Below are positions 1 to 10,324 of a DNA stretch of 64,000 bases, one piece after another. Source of the DNA: Eucalyptus grandis (lineage: Eukaryota > Streptophyta > Magnoliopsida > Myrtales > Myrtaceae); assembly GCF_016545825.1 (NCBI RefSeq), contig NC_052618.1, positions 48,182,196-48,246,195 of the forward strand. The letters are read 5' to 3'. The notes beneath the pieces were generated by a model that was given only the letters and a program-made list of their open reading frames with translations, had not been told where the DNA came from and did no database searches. The position numbers and the translations under genes are program-made. Position 1 is the first letter of the stretch; every line of letters begins with the position of its first letter.

Positions 1-2873
1 ATTTTTAAAAGGCTGTGTTTTAAAGGAGACAGATATATTTATGGTTACAATATTGGTATGAAATTGATTAAATAAGTGGTTGGACTTATTTGATCGCGGT
101 GGATTCAAAATGTTGAAAACTCAATTGCACATTTTCAAAGACGTAGGTAGGTTGTTTGTGATTGCCTAGACCTTTTTATCGGATACAATAAGGTTGGACC
201 GAATAAAAATGAAATTTCTAATGTCTTATATAATGTTTGGAAAATACAACGTTACCCAAAATGAATTGAATGACAACCTTCTGAGTGCATGTTACATATT
301 GTCATTGGCAAATCCTACCTCGCTCTTGTTACCGTTCTCTTTCTCCACCTCCACCTCCACCTTCTCTTCGATCATGTTGGATTGAATGCTAACCGTCTAG
401 ATCTCCAAGCTCTTACGGATGTCCAAGCTGCCTGGGTATCATTGTTGTGCAAGATGTCTAGCAACCACTAGTCCCTCCTCCATTTTCATTTTCGACCCGC
501 AATCTTCAACAACGCTAGCGTAGCTGCCACCCTTACCCTCGTGGCCGATGTCAAGTTCGGATGAAGCTGTTGCAGATGAAGGTGTGGCTACTCATGTGGC
601 TGAGGTCAAGTCAAGCTCCTATGTGATCAAGGTCCGATCGAGCTTTGTTGAGTCAAGCTCAGCCATGGAGGAGCTCTAGATGTGGCCATGGTGTTCGTCC
701 TAGGTTGAGATTGACTCGAGCTTGTAACAGTGATGAGCCTCATCGGTGGCAATGACGATGGAGCTAGGTGGACGACTATGGGTGGAAGGAGCTGTGGTTG
801 ACATTCATGAGTGAGTTGAAGGGACAAAGAAGAGAAATGAACGCGAGACATGTTTTATTCGCATTTATATCACGTCCACATGAGACTATTTTATCCCTCC
901 TATATTTACCTTATTTTGTCTTGAACAGAAATCAAGCATATGATATGATAGTATTAATTATGTCTTGACTTTTTATCTTGGCCAGTGAATGTAATTTTAG
1001 GCTCTATTTGTTTTGTGGAAAATAATATTTTCTTCATTTTCTAGCGTTTGGTTTACTTAGAAAAATTAGTCAATGGAAAAATGTTTTCCCAATGAAAGGA
1101 ATATTTATGCTAAAATTCAGGAAAATGATTTTATTTTTGAAAAAAAAAATGAAGATATTTATCAAAATATGATTAAATATCAGCACTTGAACTCAAATCT
1201 TCGCGCTTGGACACGGGAACCTAACGTTAGTTCCTGGTGCTTAGGCTAAAGTATCACCCTTTGATGCCCACACCGGGGTCTATCGAGGTCGGGCCCAAGG
1301 CCCTCATGCTCGTGCCCAATGCTTTGACACTTGAGCCCGAGTCATAAAGGCAATGTTGGGGTCCTTAAAGCTCTAGTCCCTTGCACTAACACCCGGCTCC
1401 AAAAGGCCATGTGCAAATTCTGGCACTCAAGCTCGGGCCCTTTGTTAATAAAATGTTCATTTTTTTATAAATTATATTTTTTTTAAAATCGAATTTATAA
1501 TTATTTTTAGCCTTTCCTTTTCTTTCCTTCTCTTTTCATTCTTCTTCGGTTGGTCGCCTTGGCTGGTGAGGTGGAGCCTCACTGGTCTTGGGGGAGCTCG
1601 TCCTTCGCTTGTGGCTAGTCACTGTAGCCAGCTGAGCAAGAGGGAAAAAGAAAAGGAAAAAAAATTAGAAAGTTCGAACATTTTGGTAATCTTCCCTAGG
1701 TTTTTTCATTCCAAATGGCGAAAGATATTTTCTAATTCATTTTTGTTGACACTTAAATTTCGATTATCCATTTAATTGTTCATTACATAAAAATATTAGG
1801 GATCAACCTCAAACCCCAAAATTATATATAGGCACGTAATATAGGCACACATGATTACGTTGGAATCAATGGACTGGTGCAGGTAGGTTTTGAGCCTAAA
1901 TGAATTGGACGAAGCCCGTTGAAATACAAACTCGGCCTACCTGGCCCATTATCCTCTAAGTGGCTGAAAATTGGGAGTAGTAAATGCGTATTTCCGAGAT
2001 AATTATGAGAGGGTCTACACTGTCATGCCCTGCAATTCTGTTCCAAGGGGCTAAAACCCCATTCAAGAAACGGGAAGTGATCTTTGGACAGCAAGGGCAT
2101 TGAAGTCTCTCTCCCCCTCTCTCTTTTCGCGCTCTTTCTCCTCTCAGCATTCGGCAGAAACAAACCAACGAAGCACCTCGCAGCTGCTCTGCGCACCGAT
2201 TCGCTCCTTCGGTAATCTCTCTCCCGATCGATCGATCGATCGATGTCGAAGGACGAGGGTTAGACTCGCGCTAGGTAGGATAGGAGCCGACATGTTTTCG
2301 GGACGCTATTGGGGCTGACTGTTTTCTGTTTTCGCGAGCGCCTCTTGTTGGAGGAAGGGATTGGGATTAGTTTGAATTGTAGGTTTTCTGTTTACCTCCT
2401 CTCGGCCCAAGAGTGTGATCAACGATGATTTGGCGTGCTGCACGCTTCCCTCGAGCACTATAGAACGCCTGCATTCCTCCTTTTTCCGTGATCAAAGTAT
2501 GTTTCGGATTTCGATTATGACATTGGAGCTGTGGAAGCTTTTGGCTCGAATGAGAGTGTTGTGGCGGTCGATGTGTGGATGCGAGGTTGGCTGATGCCTC
2601 TTTGAAACGTCTGCCGATTTCGTTTGGTTGGGGAGCTCGAGAGAGGAAAGTGGTGAACTGGGGTTCTAATATTCGAACACGGTTTATTCGTTCGGAGCAA
2701 CTTTATGAGGCACACGAGGTTCCTGAATATCGCGGTGGATTGTCCCAGGACTAAACCTGGGTGAATCAATAGCCTTCTTAGGTTTTGATGTGCATGTTTT
2801 CCGAGGATGAAATTTGTGAGTGAATTTCAAAGGAAGAGTAATGACGGTCGGGTCTTAGATTTTCGGTGAGTAC
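1..2873 (+). repeat. Segmental duplication, upstream copy (truncated UXT 5' region)
   Basis: This block matches 4942-7018 plus 9616-10357 in the same orientation, with scattered substitutions and indels. Its left end runs off the window; its right end falls just after the shared stretch ending GAGTAC at about 2873, where the copies diverge. It contains the counterpart of the UXT promoter, the non-coding first exon (ending at about 2211 before GTAATC) and part of intron 1, but no coding exon. It is therefore an orphan promoter/leader copy rather than a gene. An older AT-rich element, starting near 1000 with GGAAAAT-type sequence, is present in both copies and so predates the duplication. Confidence 0.85.
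2226..2245. repeat. (CGAT)n microsatellite
   Basis: About five CGAT units lie just downstream of the putative leader donor in the upstream copy. The paralogous downstream copy (near 9665) has only about two units, so the tract changed length after the duplication. Confidence 0.8.
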
Positions 2874-3366
2874 CAAAAAAGATGAATGATGCTTTGTTCC
2901 GAAGAAAGCCAAAGAACGCTGCAGTTTTGTACGTCCAAACAACTTGAACATGTGCTGAGAATCAATTCCACAACATCTGAACAGCAGCAAAAATGAGTCC
3001 AAATAGCATCGCTCCCCACCCTACTTAGAAAGTGGTGACACGATACAATGCGGCGATGTTTTCACTCGGTACACGGGTGACTTATCTCACTGCAAGAAAG
3101 AAAAGGCACATCTCCATCTATCAAATTGCAATACCTTTATTACGCGTCATTAAGTGATTACACCGAATTCGATCAGATTCTAACTGATGTAAACTGTATA
3201 GTTGCTTGTACAGTATACATGCCTTTGATCGTACAAACAAAATTCAACACGTAGAGGCCACACACATGGGCGATGTCGAGCTACACTTCATTGCTATCAA
3301 TTAGAGTTGCAAAGCAAAGCAATCTCACAACTACCTGAGTCAATGACCGAGAGCACCGTCGCACCA
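2874..3366. other. Spacer and 3' flank of the membrane-protein gene
   Basis: No coding feature is recognised here. The part nearest 3366 probably contains the 3' UTR of the minus-strand gene that ends at 3367. No repeat is evident. Confidence 0.5.
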
Positions 3367-4434
3367 TCACGGATCGATCAAGCGTGCGCGACATAAGACC
3401 TTCTCGTCATCGAAGGGCAGACTAACGTACTCCCTCGCGAACTCCTCGGCGATCTCAATGGCCAGCTCTCCGTGCAGAGCCTTGCAGTACATGTACAGCA
3501 CCACGGTCGCGGCCAGGCTGAGCTGCATCAGCACCGTGAGGCAGCTCGACGTCGACACGATCTGGGCCACGAAGTACCAGCGCCTCCATTCGTTCCCATC
3601 GATTACCGATTCCGAAGTCGACAGAGTACCAATACACACCACAAACCCCGACAGAACTCCGAAGAACAGCGTCAGCGACAGCGCCACGCCTCTCATCCCC
3701 TTCACCAGATAAGCGCTCCGCCGCAGCGGAGCGAACCCGTAGCTCAATTCGGCCACCACGACCACGTTCACCAGACCCCACTGCACTTGCAGATACGCCA
3801 GCATCAGCACCAGGGCCACCGCGATCGCCGCAGCTAATCCGAGAAAGTAAGGCGAGGAATAGCTGATTTCGTGTCCGATAGCGAGTTCGGCCCCTTTGAG
3901 GATCAAGAACCCTAAGATTCCGGAACCGATCACGATCGAGGAGGTGATGGCTTGGGTGCAGATGAGCGTGGCCAAGAGCGGGAAGAAGGACGTCCCGATG
4001 GACTTGATCGCCGCCGGGAGCTTGACCGGCCGGCCGTAGAACCCCTGCACGACGCTGTAGGTGATGGAGCACGTGGCGCAGATGGACAGGAGCGTGAGGA
4101 AGCAGCTGTACCCCACGCTGACGAGGACGCTGCTCGCGTCGACGCTGCTTTGGTGGTGTTCGGCCGGTTGATTGAGGAGGGGGGAGCGGCGGAGGAGGGC
4201 CTGGGCGTGATACAGGTCGGAGGAGGAGGAGGAGGAGAAGGAGCTGAGGAGGAGGCGGTGGAGAGTGGGGTAGGCGGCGACGCAGAAGGAGAGGGGGAGG
4301 AGGAAGAGCACGGAGAGGGCGAGGAAGTGGCGGGAGTGGGCTTTGAGTATGCGCTGCGATTCCGATAACACGGTCCAGAAGTCAGCCGGCGGCGGCGGAG
4401 GAGGCGGTGAAGGTGGTGGTGTCGCCGTCGCCAT
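3367..4434 (-). CDS. Multi-pass plant membrane protein, function unknown
   Basis: This is an intact single-exon ORF of 355 residues. It opens with a proline-rich stretch (residues 5-16). Six hydrophobic segments suit membrane helices at roughly 37-58, 102-128, 149-178, 196-229, 249-271 and 287-317, and a short acidic, probably cytosolic tail ends in LIDP. A serine-rich loop covers about 64-73. It resembles the plant family of uncharacterised six-helix membrane proteins sometimes labelled polyadenylate-binding protein 1-B-binding protein; that name is a database habit and not a known function. The start is the first ATG of the ORF, with a TATA box about 65 bases upstream. GC content is clearly higher than in the flanking spacers. 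The antisense ORFs here are shadows of this GC-rich frame. Confidence 0.85.
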   Translation of the reverse strand: MATATPPPSPPPPPPPADFWTVLSESQRILKAHSRHFLALSVLFLLPLSFCVAAYPTLHRLLLSSFSSSSSSDLYHAQALLRRSPLLNQPAEHHQSSVDASSVLVSVGYSCFLTLLSICATCSITYSVVQGFYGRPVKLPAAIKSIGTSFFPLLATLICTQAITSSIVIGSGILGFLILKGAELAIGHEISYSSPYFLGLAAAIAVALVLMLAYLQVQWGLVNVVVVAELSYGFAPLRRSAYLVKGMRGVALSLTLFFGVLSGFVVCIGTLSTSESVIDGNEWRRWYFVAQIVSTSSCLTVLMQLSLAATVVLYMYCKALHGELAIEIAEEFAREYVSLPFDDEKVLCRARLIDP

Positions 4435-4497
4435 GGCCGAGAGCTGCAGCTGGCGTCGCCGTGGATGACGATTCAGACGGATAGAGAATGTAGATCG

Positions 4498-4507
4498 CTA
4501 TTTATAG
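4498..4507 (-). promoter_or_regulatory. TATA box of the membrane-protein gene
   Basis: On the minus strand the sequence reads CTATAAATAG, a near-perfect plant TATA box. It lies about 64 bases upstream of the ATG at 4434, which implies a short 5' leader of roughly 30-35 bases. Confidence 0.65.
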
Positions 4508-4522
4508 AAATAATTAAGCAAG

Positions 4523-4548
4523 TAAAATAAATAAATAAATAAATAAAG
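4523..4548. repeat. (AAAT)n microsatellite
   Basis: Five to six AAAT units follow directly upstream of the TATA box of the minus-strand membrane-protein gene. Confidence 0.85.
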
Positions 4549-4744
4549 CATTTCTCTTTTTAACTATTTTTCTTACGAGGTAAGCATGGGCCAAGTCCAT
4601 GAACGGTGGAGAGTTCAGGAAAAATTGTTTTTTAATTTTCGGTGGATGGATTGGACTGGCAACACAATAATGCTTATAAAGGGTTTGAACTCTTCCTATG
4701 ATGACTTAATTTGACTTGAAAAAGTCATCGTAAGGTATGTTCAA

Positions 4745-5015
4745 CATTGGTAGGTTTGAAAATAAATAGGCTCTTCTAGAGGAAGGATGGGTGAATTTTC
4801 GACGAAGTTTCAATAGGTTGTTGTTTAAAGCAGACAAATATATTGGTGGTTATAATATTAGTACCGATACCTCTGTTATGAAATTATTAAAGCTCGGTTT
4901 GAAAATCAATATTCTCTTTTCGAAAAAGGATGGATGCATTTTCAAGGAATAGATTGTGTTTTAAAACAAACAAATAAATTTATGGTTATAATATTGGTAT
5001 GAAATTGATTAAATA
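4745..5015 (+). repeat. Diverged short tandem repeat, about 150-bp unit
   Basis: Two imperfect units, about 4745-4880 and 4897-5015, share the same order of words: TTGAAAATAAATAGGCTCTT against TTGAAAATCAATATTCTCTT, then GGATGG, a TTTTAAA/GTTTAAA stretch, and GGTTATAATATTRGTA. The second unit is also the left edge of the downstream segmental-duplication copy. Confidence 0.65.
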
Positions 5016-6944
5016 AGTGACTAGACTTATTTGATTGTAGTGGAATCAAAATGTTCAAAACTTAACTACACCTTTTTCAAAGATGTAGGTAGATTGTTTG
5101 TGATTGTCTAGACCTTTTTATTGGATATGATAAGATCGCATTGAATAAAAATAAAATTTCTAATGTCTTATATAATGTTTGAAAGTTATAGCGATATCCA
5201 AAATGAATTGAACGACAATTCTTTGATTGCATGTTACGTATTGTCATTGGCAAATCCTACCTCACTCTCGTTACCGTTCTCTTTCTCCACCTCCACGTCC
5301 ACCTCCTCTTCGGTCATGCTGGATTGAATGTCGACTGTCTAGATCTCCAAGCTATTGCAGAAGTCCAAGCTGCCTGGGCATCATTTTTGTGCAAGATGTT
5401 TAGCAACCACTAGTCCCTCCATTTCATTTTTGGCCCGCAATCTTCAACAACGCTAGTGTAGCTGCCACTCTTACCCTCATGGCCAACGTCGAGTTTGGAT
5501 GAAGCTGTTGCAGATGAAGGTGTGGCTGCTCATGTGGCTGAGGTCAAGTCAAGCTCCTACATGGTGGAGGTCCGATCAAGCTTTGTCGAGTCAAGATCAG
5601 CCATGGAGGAACTCTAGATGTGGCCATGGAGTTCGCCTGAGGTTGAGATTGACTGGAACCTATAATAGTGATGAGCCTCATCAGTGGCAATGAAGACGGA
5701 GCTAGGTGGACTGCTATGGGTGGAAGGAGTTGTGGTCGATGTTCATGAGTGAATTGAAGGGACAAAGAAGAGAAATTAACGCGAGACATGTTTTCTTCAT
5801 ATTTATATCACGTCCATATGAGAATTTTTTATTCACATTATGTCTCTCTTATATTGAACCTTATCTTATCTTGGACGGCAATTAAATACATGATATGATA
5901 ATATTAACTATATCATGACTTTTTATCCTGGCTAGCGAATGTAACTTTAAGTTCCGTTTATTTTGTTGAAAATGTTTTCTTAATTTAACGTCGTTTGGTT
6001 CGTTTAAAAAAACGAATCAATGAAAAATATTTTTTCAGTCAATGGAAAACTCAAACTTAAATTAAGAAAAATAATTTCTTTTTTGAAAAAAGCGGATTTT
6101 TTTTAAACATGATTAAATATTAGTACATGGACCTGAGACTTTGTACTTATACATGGGAATTCAACATTGGTTTTAGGTCCTTGACATTAAAGACCGGGTC
6201 TCCCATGCTCGGGTCCATCAAGGTCGAGCTCAAGGCCCTAATGCTTGTGCCCAATGCCTCGACACCCAAAAGCCTAGGTCATAAAGGCAGTGTTGGGGTC
6301 GTCAATGCTCAAGCTCTAGTCCCTAGCACTTATACCTGGCTCCACGAAGGCTGTGTGCTGGTTCTCGACGCTCAAGCTCAGGCCCTTTATTAATGAAAAG
6401 TTCATTTTTATAAAATATATTTTCTTAAAAATCGAATTTTTAATTACTTTTAGTCTTTCTTTTCTTTTTCATTGGTTGCCTTGGCTAGTGAGGCTCCACC
6501 TCACTAGTCTTGGGGGAGCTCATCCTTTGCTTGTGGTTGGTTGCCGGTTGTTGGAAAAAAATTAAAAAGTTGTACATTTTGGTAATGTTTTCTACCAAAT
6601 GGTGGAAAATATTTTATAATTCATTTTTATTAATACTCAAATTTTTGGCAAACTATTTAATTATTTATCACATAAAAAAATTAAGGATCGACCTTGGATC
6701 CTAATATGTATGTATATATATATATTCTCGTACAGATAGTAGGAGCATTTGCATTCATAGTAATAAGCACATATGATTACGTTGGAATCAATGGACTGTT
6801 GCAGGCAGGTTTTGAGCCCAAGCGAATTGGACGAAGCCCGTTGAAATACAAACTCGGCCTAGCTGGCCCATTATCCTCTAAGGGGCCGAAAGGGCTGAAG
6901 CCTATCGGAAGTGATCTCTGGACGGCTAGGGCATTGAAGTCTTT

Positions 6945-7018
6945 CTCTCCCTCTCTCTGTTCGCGCTCTTTCTCTCTCAGCATTCAGCAGAAGCAAACCC
7001 ATGAAGCACCTCGCAGCT
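6945..7018 (+). promoter_or_regulatory. Putative UXT promoter-proximal region and start of leader exon 1
   Basis: A CT-rich stretch (TCTCTCCCTCTCTCTGTTCG) is followed by a leader-like sequence whose counterpart in the upstream copy runs unbroken to a GTAATC donor at 2212. Here the leader is cut at 7026 by the hAT-like element and resumes at 9624. The transcription start cannot be placed from sequence alone. Confidence 0.4.
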
Positions 7019-7026
7019 GCTCTGCG
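7019..7026. repeat. Left 8-bp target-site duplication of the hAT-like element
   Basis: The sequence is GCTCTGCG. The right partner at 9616-9623 is GATTTGCG, matching at 6 of 8 positions. The upstream paralogous copy carries a single GCTCTGCG followed directly by CACCGATTCG, which is the sequence expected of an unoccupied site. Confidence 0.7.
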
Positions 7027-7042
7027 TAGGGGTGTCAAAAAA

Positions 7043-7085
7043 ACCCGACCCGACCCGACCCGAAACGACCCGAACACGACCCGAA
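7043..7085. repeat. Left subterminal ACCCG array of the hAT-like element
   Basis: The sequence is a run of CCCGA/ACCCG pentamers with a few variants. It is the reverse complement of the CGGGT array at the other end of the element, so the two ends can pair as an extended inverted repeat. Confidence 0.8.
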
Positions 7086-7455
7086 CATGAAACATGTATA
7101 ATACATGTTTCGTGTTCGGGTAACAAATGTAAAACAAGCAAAAAAATGTGTTTCGGGTTGGGTCAGGGTTCGAACGAGTTAATTCTAAAGCCCAAACACG
7201 CCAAAAGCACAAACACTTTAGCCCCAAACACAAACAGTCGAACGCAAGCACTGAAGCACATACCTCGTCGTCTCCGCCTTCTTCTCCGACGAGTGCGCCT
7301 TCTCGTGGAGTTCACTGCCGCCCTCCGATCGACGCGCCTCCGCCTCGCCGTCGCCGTCGCCACCCCTCGCCTCCGCCTCGCCAACGCCGGAACCCTTGCC
7401 GCCGCGTGTGGCCGACCATCGTCGACAGCTCGGGGACTGGGTTCGCTCGGCGATC

Positions 7456-7494
7456 ATGGCACTCGCTTCTCGCCTCGTTTCCAAGTCCCGGCAG
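7456..7494 (+). pseudogene. Captured first-exon fragment, possibly mitochondrial ATP synthase 24-kDa subunit
   Basis: An ATG opens a 13-codon piece reading MALASRLVSKSRQ, followed directly by a GTGAGG splice donor. A GC-rich, leader-like stretch precedes it (7260-7455). This N-terminus resembles the presequence start of the plant mitochondrial ATP synthase 24-kDa subunit (MGP1 family), which begins in a similar way in my recollection. The match is short, so the identity is tentative. The piece lies wholly inside the hAT-like element and no further exon of that gene follows. Confidence 0.35.
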
Positions 7495-7788
7495 GTGAGG
7501 AGCCCCCCCTCCAGATCCACGCGCCTTCCCCCCTCTTGCTGCTCATCAAATGCCGTCCCGAATTTCTGCTCGATGGCGCTCAACATTGGCCGTGGAGATC
7601 GGGAATTTTGCGTTTCGCAAAGTCACCGCTTTCCGCTCGGGCGATTGTTGATGATTGTCTGTTGCTCTTCGTTGCGGGGCGATTTGATTCGGCTATTGTG
7701 TTTCTGTGCGCTTGAATTTTTAGATTCTTGTATTAAGGAAATTGCTTGTCTGATGCATTTAGTTGTCTATGAAATTCTTTGGGTTCAG

Positions 7789-7857
7789 GTTAAAAGTTAA
7801 GTTGAAGCAGCTAGCTGAGCAGTATTTGCTTTCTGAACAACATCACGAACAGGAGGT
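7789..7857 (+). pseudogene. Captured exon fragment resembling plant taxilin
   Basis: After a TTCAG acceptor, one frame reads KLKQLAEQYLLSEQHHEQE up to a GTACAG donor-like site. This heptad-like, Gln/Glu-rich segment resembles the coiled coil of plant taxilin-like proteins. The first codons after the acceptor (GTTAAAAGTTAA) are out of frame with the rest, so the exon is broken. The identity rests on about 19 residues and is provisional. Confidence 0.3.
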
Positions 7858-8045
7858 ACAGTTCTTTAAAATTGATTAATGGGTCTTTCTTGTTCGAGCT
7901 TATCTTGTTAAAATGAATGGTTGGTTGGAGTGTGAATGGGGAATTCTGTGGATAGGCTTCGGCGAAAAGGTTCAGGGTGACGGGGAGAGGGAAGATTGTG
8001 CTTCCTGGAATACTGTAGTTTCGGGATGGTTTTAGAGTCGATCAT

Positions 8046-8525
8046 ATGACCATTTCTGTGCTTTTGACTGCCTGTACTGACACTGGTAGTTTAATTAGAG
8101 GAAAAGAAATTCATGCTCATGCCATTAGAATTGGTTTTAGAGTTGATGTGGAGGCCTTGTTTGAGAAGATGGCCACAAGGGATGTTATCACTTGGACAGA
8201 GATGATCAGAGCATATGCAGAGTTTGGGTTGATTGATCTGGCTATGGAGATTTTTCATATAATGCCAGAGAAGAATTGTGTTTCACACAATGCCCTTTTG
8301 GCAGGACTTTGTGAAAATGGCAAAGCTTTTGAAGTGCTAGATTTATTTATTAGTATGATGGAGGAGGGATTGGAGTTGACTGACTACACCTTAACTAACT
8401 ACTGTTGCTAAGGCCTGTGGGTTGCTCGGGGAAGGGAAACTTAGTGAGCAGTTGCAAGGGTTTATTATCAAGTTTGGTCTCCTGGCCCATGCTTGTGTGG
8501 AAGCAGCTTTGCTTGATAAAGTTTA
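8046..8525 (+). pseudogene. Captured pentatricopeptide-repeat (PPR) gene fragment, EMB175-like
   Basis: The first part (8046-8395) encodes PPR repeats, with phrases such as KEIHAHAIRIGF, FEKMATRDVITWTEMIRAY and PEKNCVSHNALLAGLC typical of PLS-class plant PPR proteins. The order and wording match the EMB175/At5g03800 type best in my memory. Near 8395 a tandem AACT AACT shifts the frame; the homology then continues in another frame as AKACGLLGEGKLSEQLQGF up to a stop near 8526. A stretch between IRIGF and VEALFEKM seems to be missing. It is a frame-shifted, partial copy with no start context or full-length gene, and it sits inside the hAT-like element. Confidence 0.75.
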
Positions 8526-8529
8526 ACCT

Positions 8530-9500
8530 ATAAGGGTTTTGTTAATTTTTGTGTATCTTTGGTGTGTGTCAGATCAATTATAGGACAGATAATGGCCAAT
8601 CTTGCACGATGCATGATTTCATTTTTGTCCAAAGAAGTTCTGGCAATAGCATGAGATTCTTGCTGCACAAGAAGTTACTACAAAATTAGACAGCTCGATT
8701 CTCCATGTGTGCAAAATAATTACATCATTTTCCTTGGGTATACTACATGAGAAACAAAAACTGGCATAGTCCTACTATGAAGCTCATCTTTTAGAAGAAC
8801 AAGATGTGATCCAAGATATCATTCTGTTTGTGTTCTACTTTTAGCGATAGTGGGAACTGCTACTCTGTAATTTGATCAGAGAGTAGTAGGCACTGCCACA
8901 AGGAGGAACCTCTATTTGTTGCTATATTAGCCAAAATGAACATCTGCTGCTGTCAATGATACAAAGTCATAAAATCTTCCTAGTTGAATAATAGCTTGTT
9001 GCCTATCAGGTTTTTAATCATCCTAGCAGATTCTGAAGAAAGGAGAAGATTGCATGTTTTACTCTAGAAAGTAAAACCCTTTTCAGCATATTTACCGAGC
9101 TCACCATACCTTATGAATTCGTGGGCATTGGCAAGAAGTGCAGCTTCTCTTATTTCCGATTCTCTAGCATCTTCTTTTCCAATTGTATGAATGTATTTCT
9201 TAAACATTTACTTCTCTCCGACCCCATTTTAACTTCTTTCTTTTCCCCACATGCATATGCTTGTGCTCATTTGTAGAAGATACATTCATTTGAGGCCAGC
9301 CAAAAGAAAAAAGAGACAAAAATCATCCAATGCTAAAAAATAAAGAGCAAAGCCGAGGCTTGGAATGTTTCGTAATAACGTATAACAGTTGCGAGAAGTC
9401 ACGAACAACAATGAAGATGAATGCCCCCATTCGACTCTCACCTGAAAAAAAGAAGAAAAAAATGACGACCCGGAAACCCGACCCGAATTTCCTATGCGAG
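8530..9500. other. Right interior of the hAT-like element, nothing recognised
   Basis: AT-rich sequence with no coding homology that I can recognise. It contains no transposase motifs. It ends where the CGGGT arrays begin. Confidence 0.5.
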
Positions 9501-9509
9501 TTTAATGTG

Positions 9510-9602
9510 TTTCGGGTCGGGTCGGGTCGGGTCGGGTCGGGTCGGGTCGGGTAACATCAAGACCCGGGTCGGGTAACATCAAGACCCGACCCGACCCGCC
9601 CC
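9510..9602. repeat. Right subterminal CGGGT array of the hAT-like element
   Basis: About eight direct GGGTC/CGGGT pentamers are followed by two copies of GGGTAACATCAAGACCCG, themselves partly palindromic. The array mirrors the ACCCG array at 7043-7085. Confidence 0.85.
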
Positions 9603-9615
9603 GTTTACACCCCTA

Positions 9616-9623
9616 GATTTGCG
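9616..9623. repeat. Right 8-bp target-site duplication of the hAT-like element
   Basis: GATTTGCG, matching the left GCTCTGCG at 6 of 8 positions. The following CACTGATTCGCTCC continues the host leader sequence, as in the empty paralogous site (CACCGATTCGCTCC). Confidence 0.65.
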
Positions 9624-9643
9624 CACTGATTCGCTCCTTCGCG
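9624..9643 (+). promoter_or_regulatory. 3' end of UXT leader exon 1 with splice donor
   Basis: The sequence resumes the leader exon interrupted by the transposon and ends CTTCGCG before GTAATC (donor at 9644). The matching acceptor is TTGCAG at 10608-10613. Confidence 0.45.
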
Positions 9644-10173
9644 GTAATCTCTCTCTCTCCATCTCGATCGATGTCGAAGGACGAATGTTGGAGTCGCGCT
9701 AGGTAGGATAGGAGTCGACATGTTTTTGGAATGCATTTGGGGCCGACTGTGTTCTGTTTTCGCGAGCGCCTCTTGTTGGAGGAAGGGATTGGGGTTAGTT
9801 TGAATCGTAGGTTTTCTGTTTACCTCCTCTTGGCCCGAGTGCGCGCTTCCCTCGTGCACTGTAGAACGCCACCTGAGTTCCTTGTTTTTCCATGATCAAA
9901 GTATGTTTTCGGATTTCGAATACGACATCGGAGCTATGGAAGCTTTTGGCTCGGATGAGAGTGTTGTGGCGGTTGATGTGCAGATGCGCGGTCAGCCGAT
10001 GCCTCTTTGAAACGTCTGCCGATTTCGTTTGGTTGGGGAGCTCGAGAGAGGAAAGTGGCGAACTGGGGTTCTAATATTTGAATGCGGTTTATTCGTTCGG
10101 AGCAACTTTATGTGGCACACGAGGTTCCTGAATATCACGGTGGATTGTCCTAGGACTAAACCTGGGTGAATCA

Positions 10174-10324
10174 ATAGCCTTCTTAGGTTTTGTTGTGCAT
10201 GTTTTCTGAGGATGAAATTTGTGAGTGAATTTCAAAGGAAGAGTAAATAGCCTTCTTAGGTTTGGTTTTGATGTGCATGTTTTCTGAGGATGAAATTTGT
10301 GAGTGAATTTCAAAGGAAGAGTAA
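10174..10324 (+). repeat. 73/78-bp tandem duplication in UXT intron 1
   Basis: Units 10174-10246 and 10247-10324 both start ATAGCCTTCTTAGG and end AAGGAAGAGTAA, and they differ at only a few bases. The upstream duplication copy (about 2770-2842) has one unit, so this repeat arose after the segmental duplication. Confidence 0.9.

Larger units (their letters stand above)
7027..9615 (+). mobile_element. Non-autonomous hAT-like transposon carrying gene fragments
   Basis: The 2589-bp insertion starts TAGGGGTGTCAAA and ends TTTACACCCCTA, giving short terminal inverted repeats of the form TAGGGGTGT. It is flanked by an imperfect 8-bp target duplication, as expected for the hAT superfamily. Subterminal CGGGT/ACCCG pentamer arrays lie just inside both ends. 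No transposase is recognisable. The interior instead holds pieces that look like parts of three host genes: an exon-1-like piece at 7456, a taxilin-like piece at 7789 and a PPR piece at 8046. This resembles gene-fragment capture as described for Pack-type elements. The boundaries are supported by the empty site in the paralogous copy near 2193. Confidence 0.75.

Noticed and set aside
3455..4368. Long ORFs on both strands overlapping the membrane-protein gene
   Set aside because: They are out-of-frame shadows of a GC-rich single exon; only the 355-residue frame has membrane helices and a TATA-linked start.
7030..9615. Repeat arrays of CGGGT as a CRISPR or telomere array
   Set aside because: Pentamers are contiguous without spacers and sit at the two ends of a transposon in opposite orientation.
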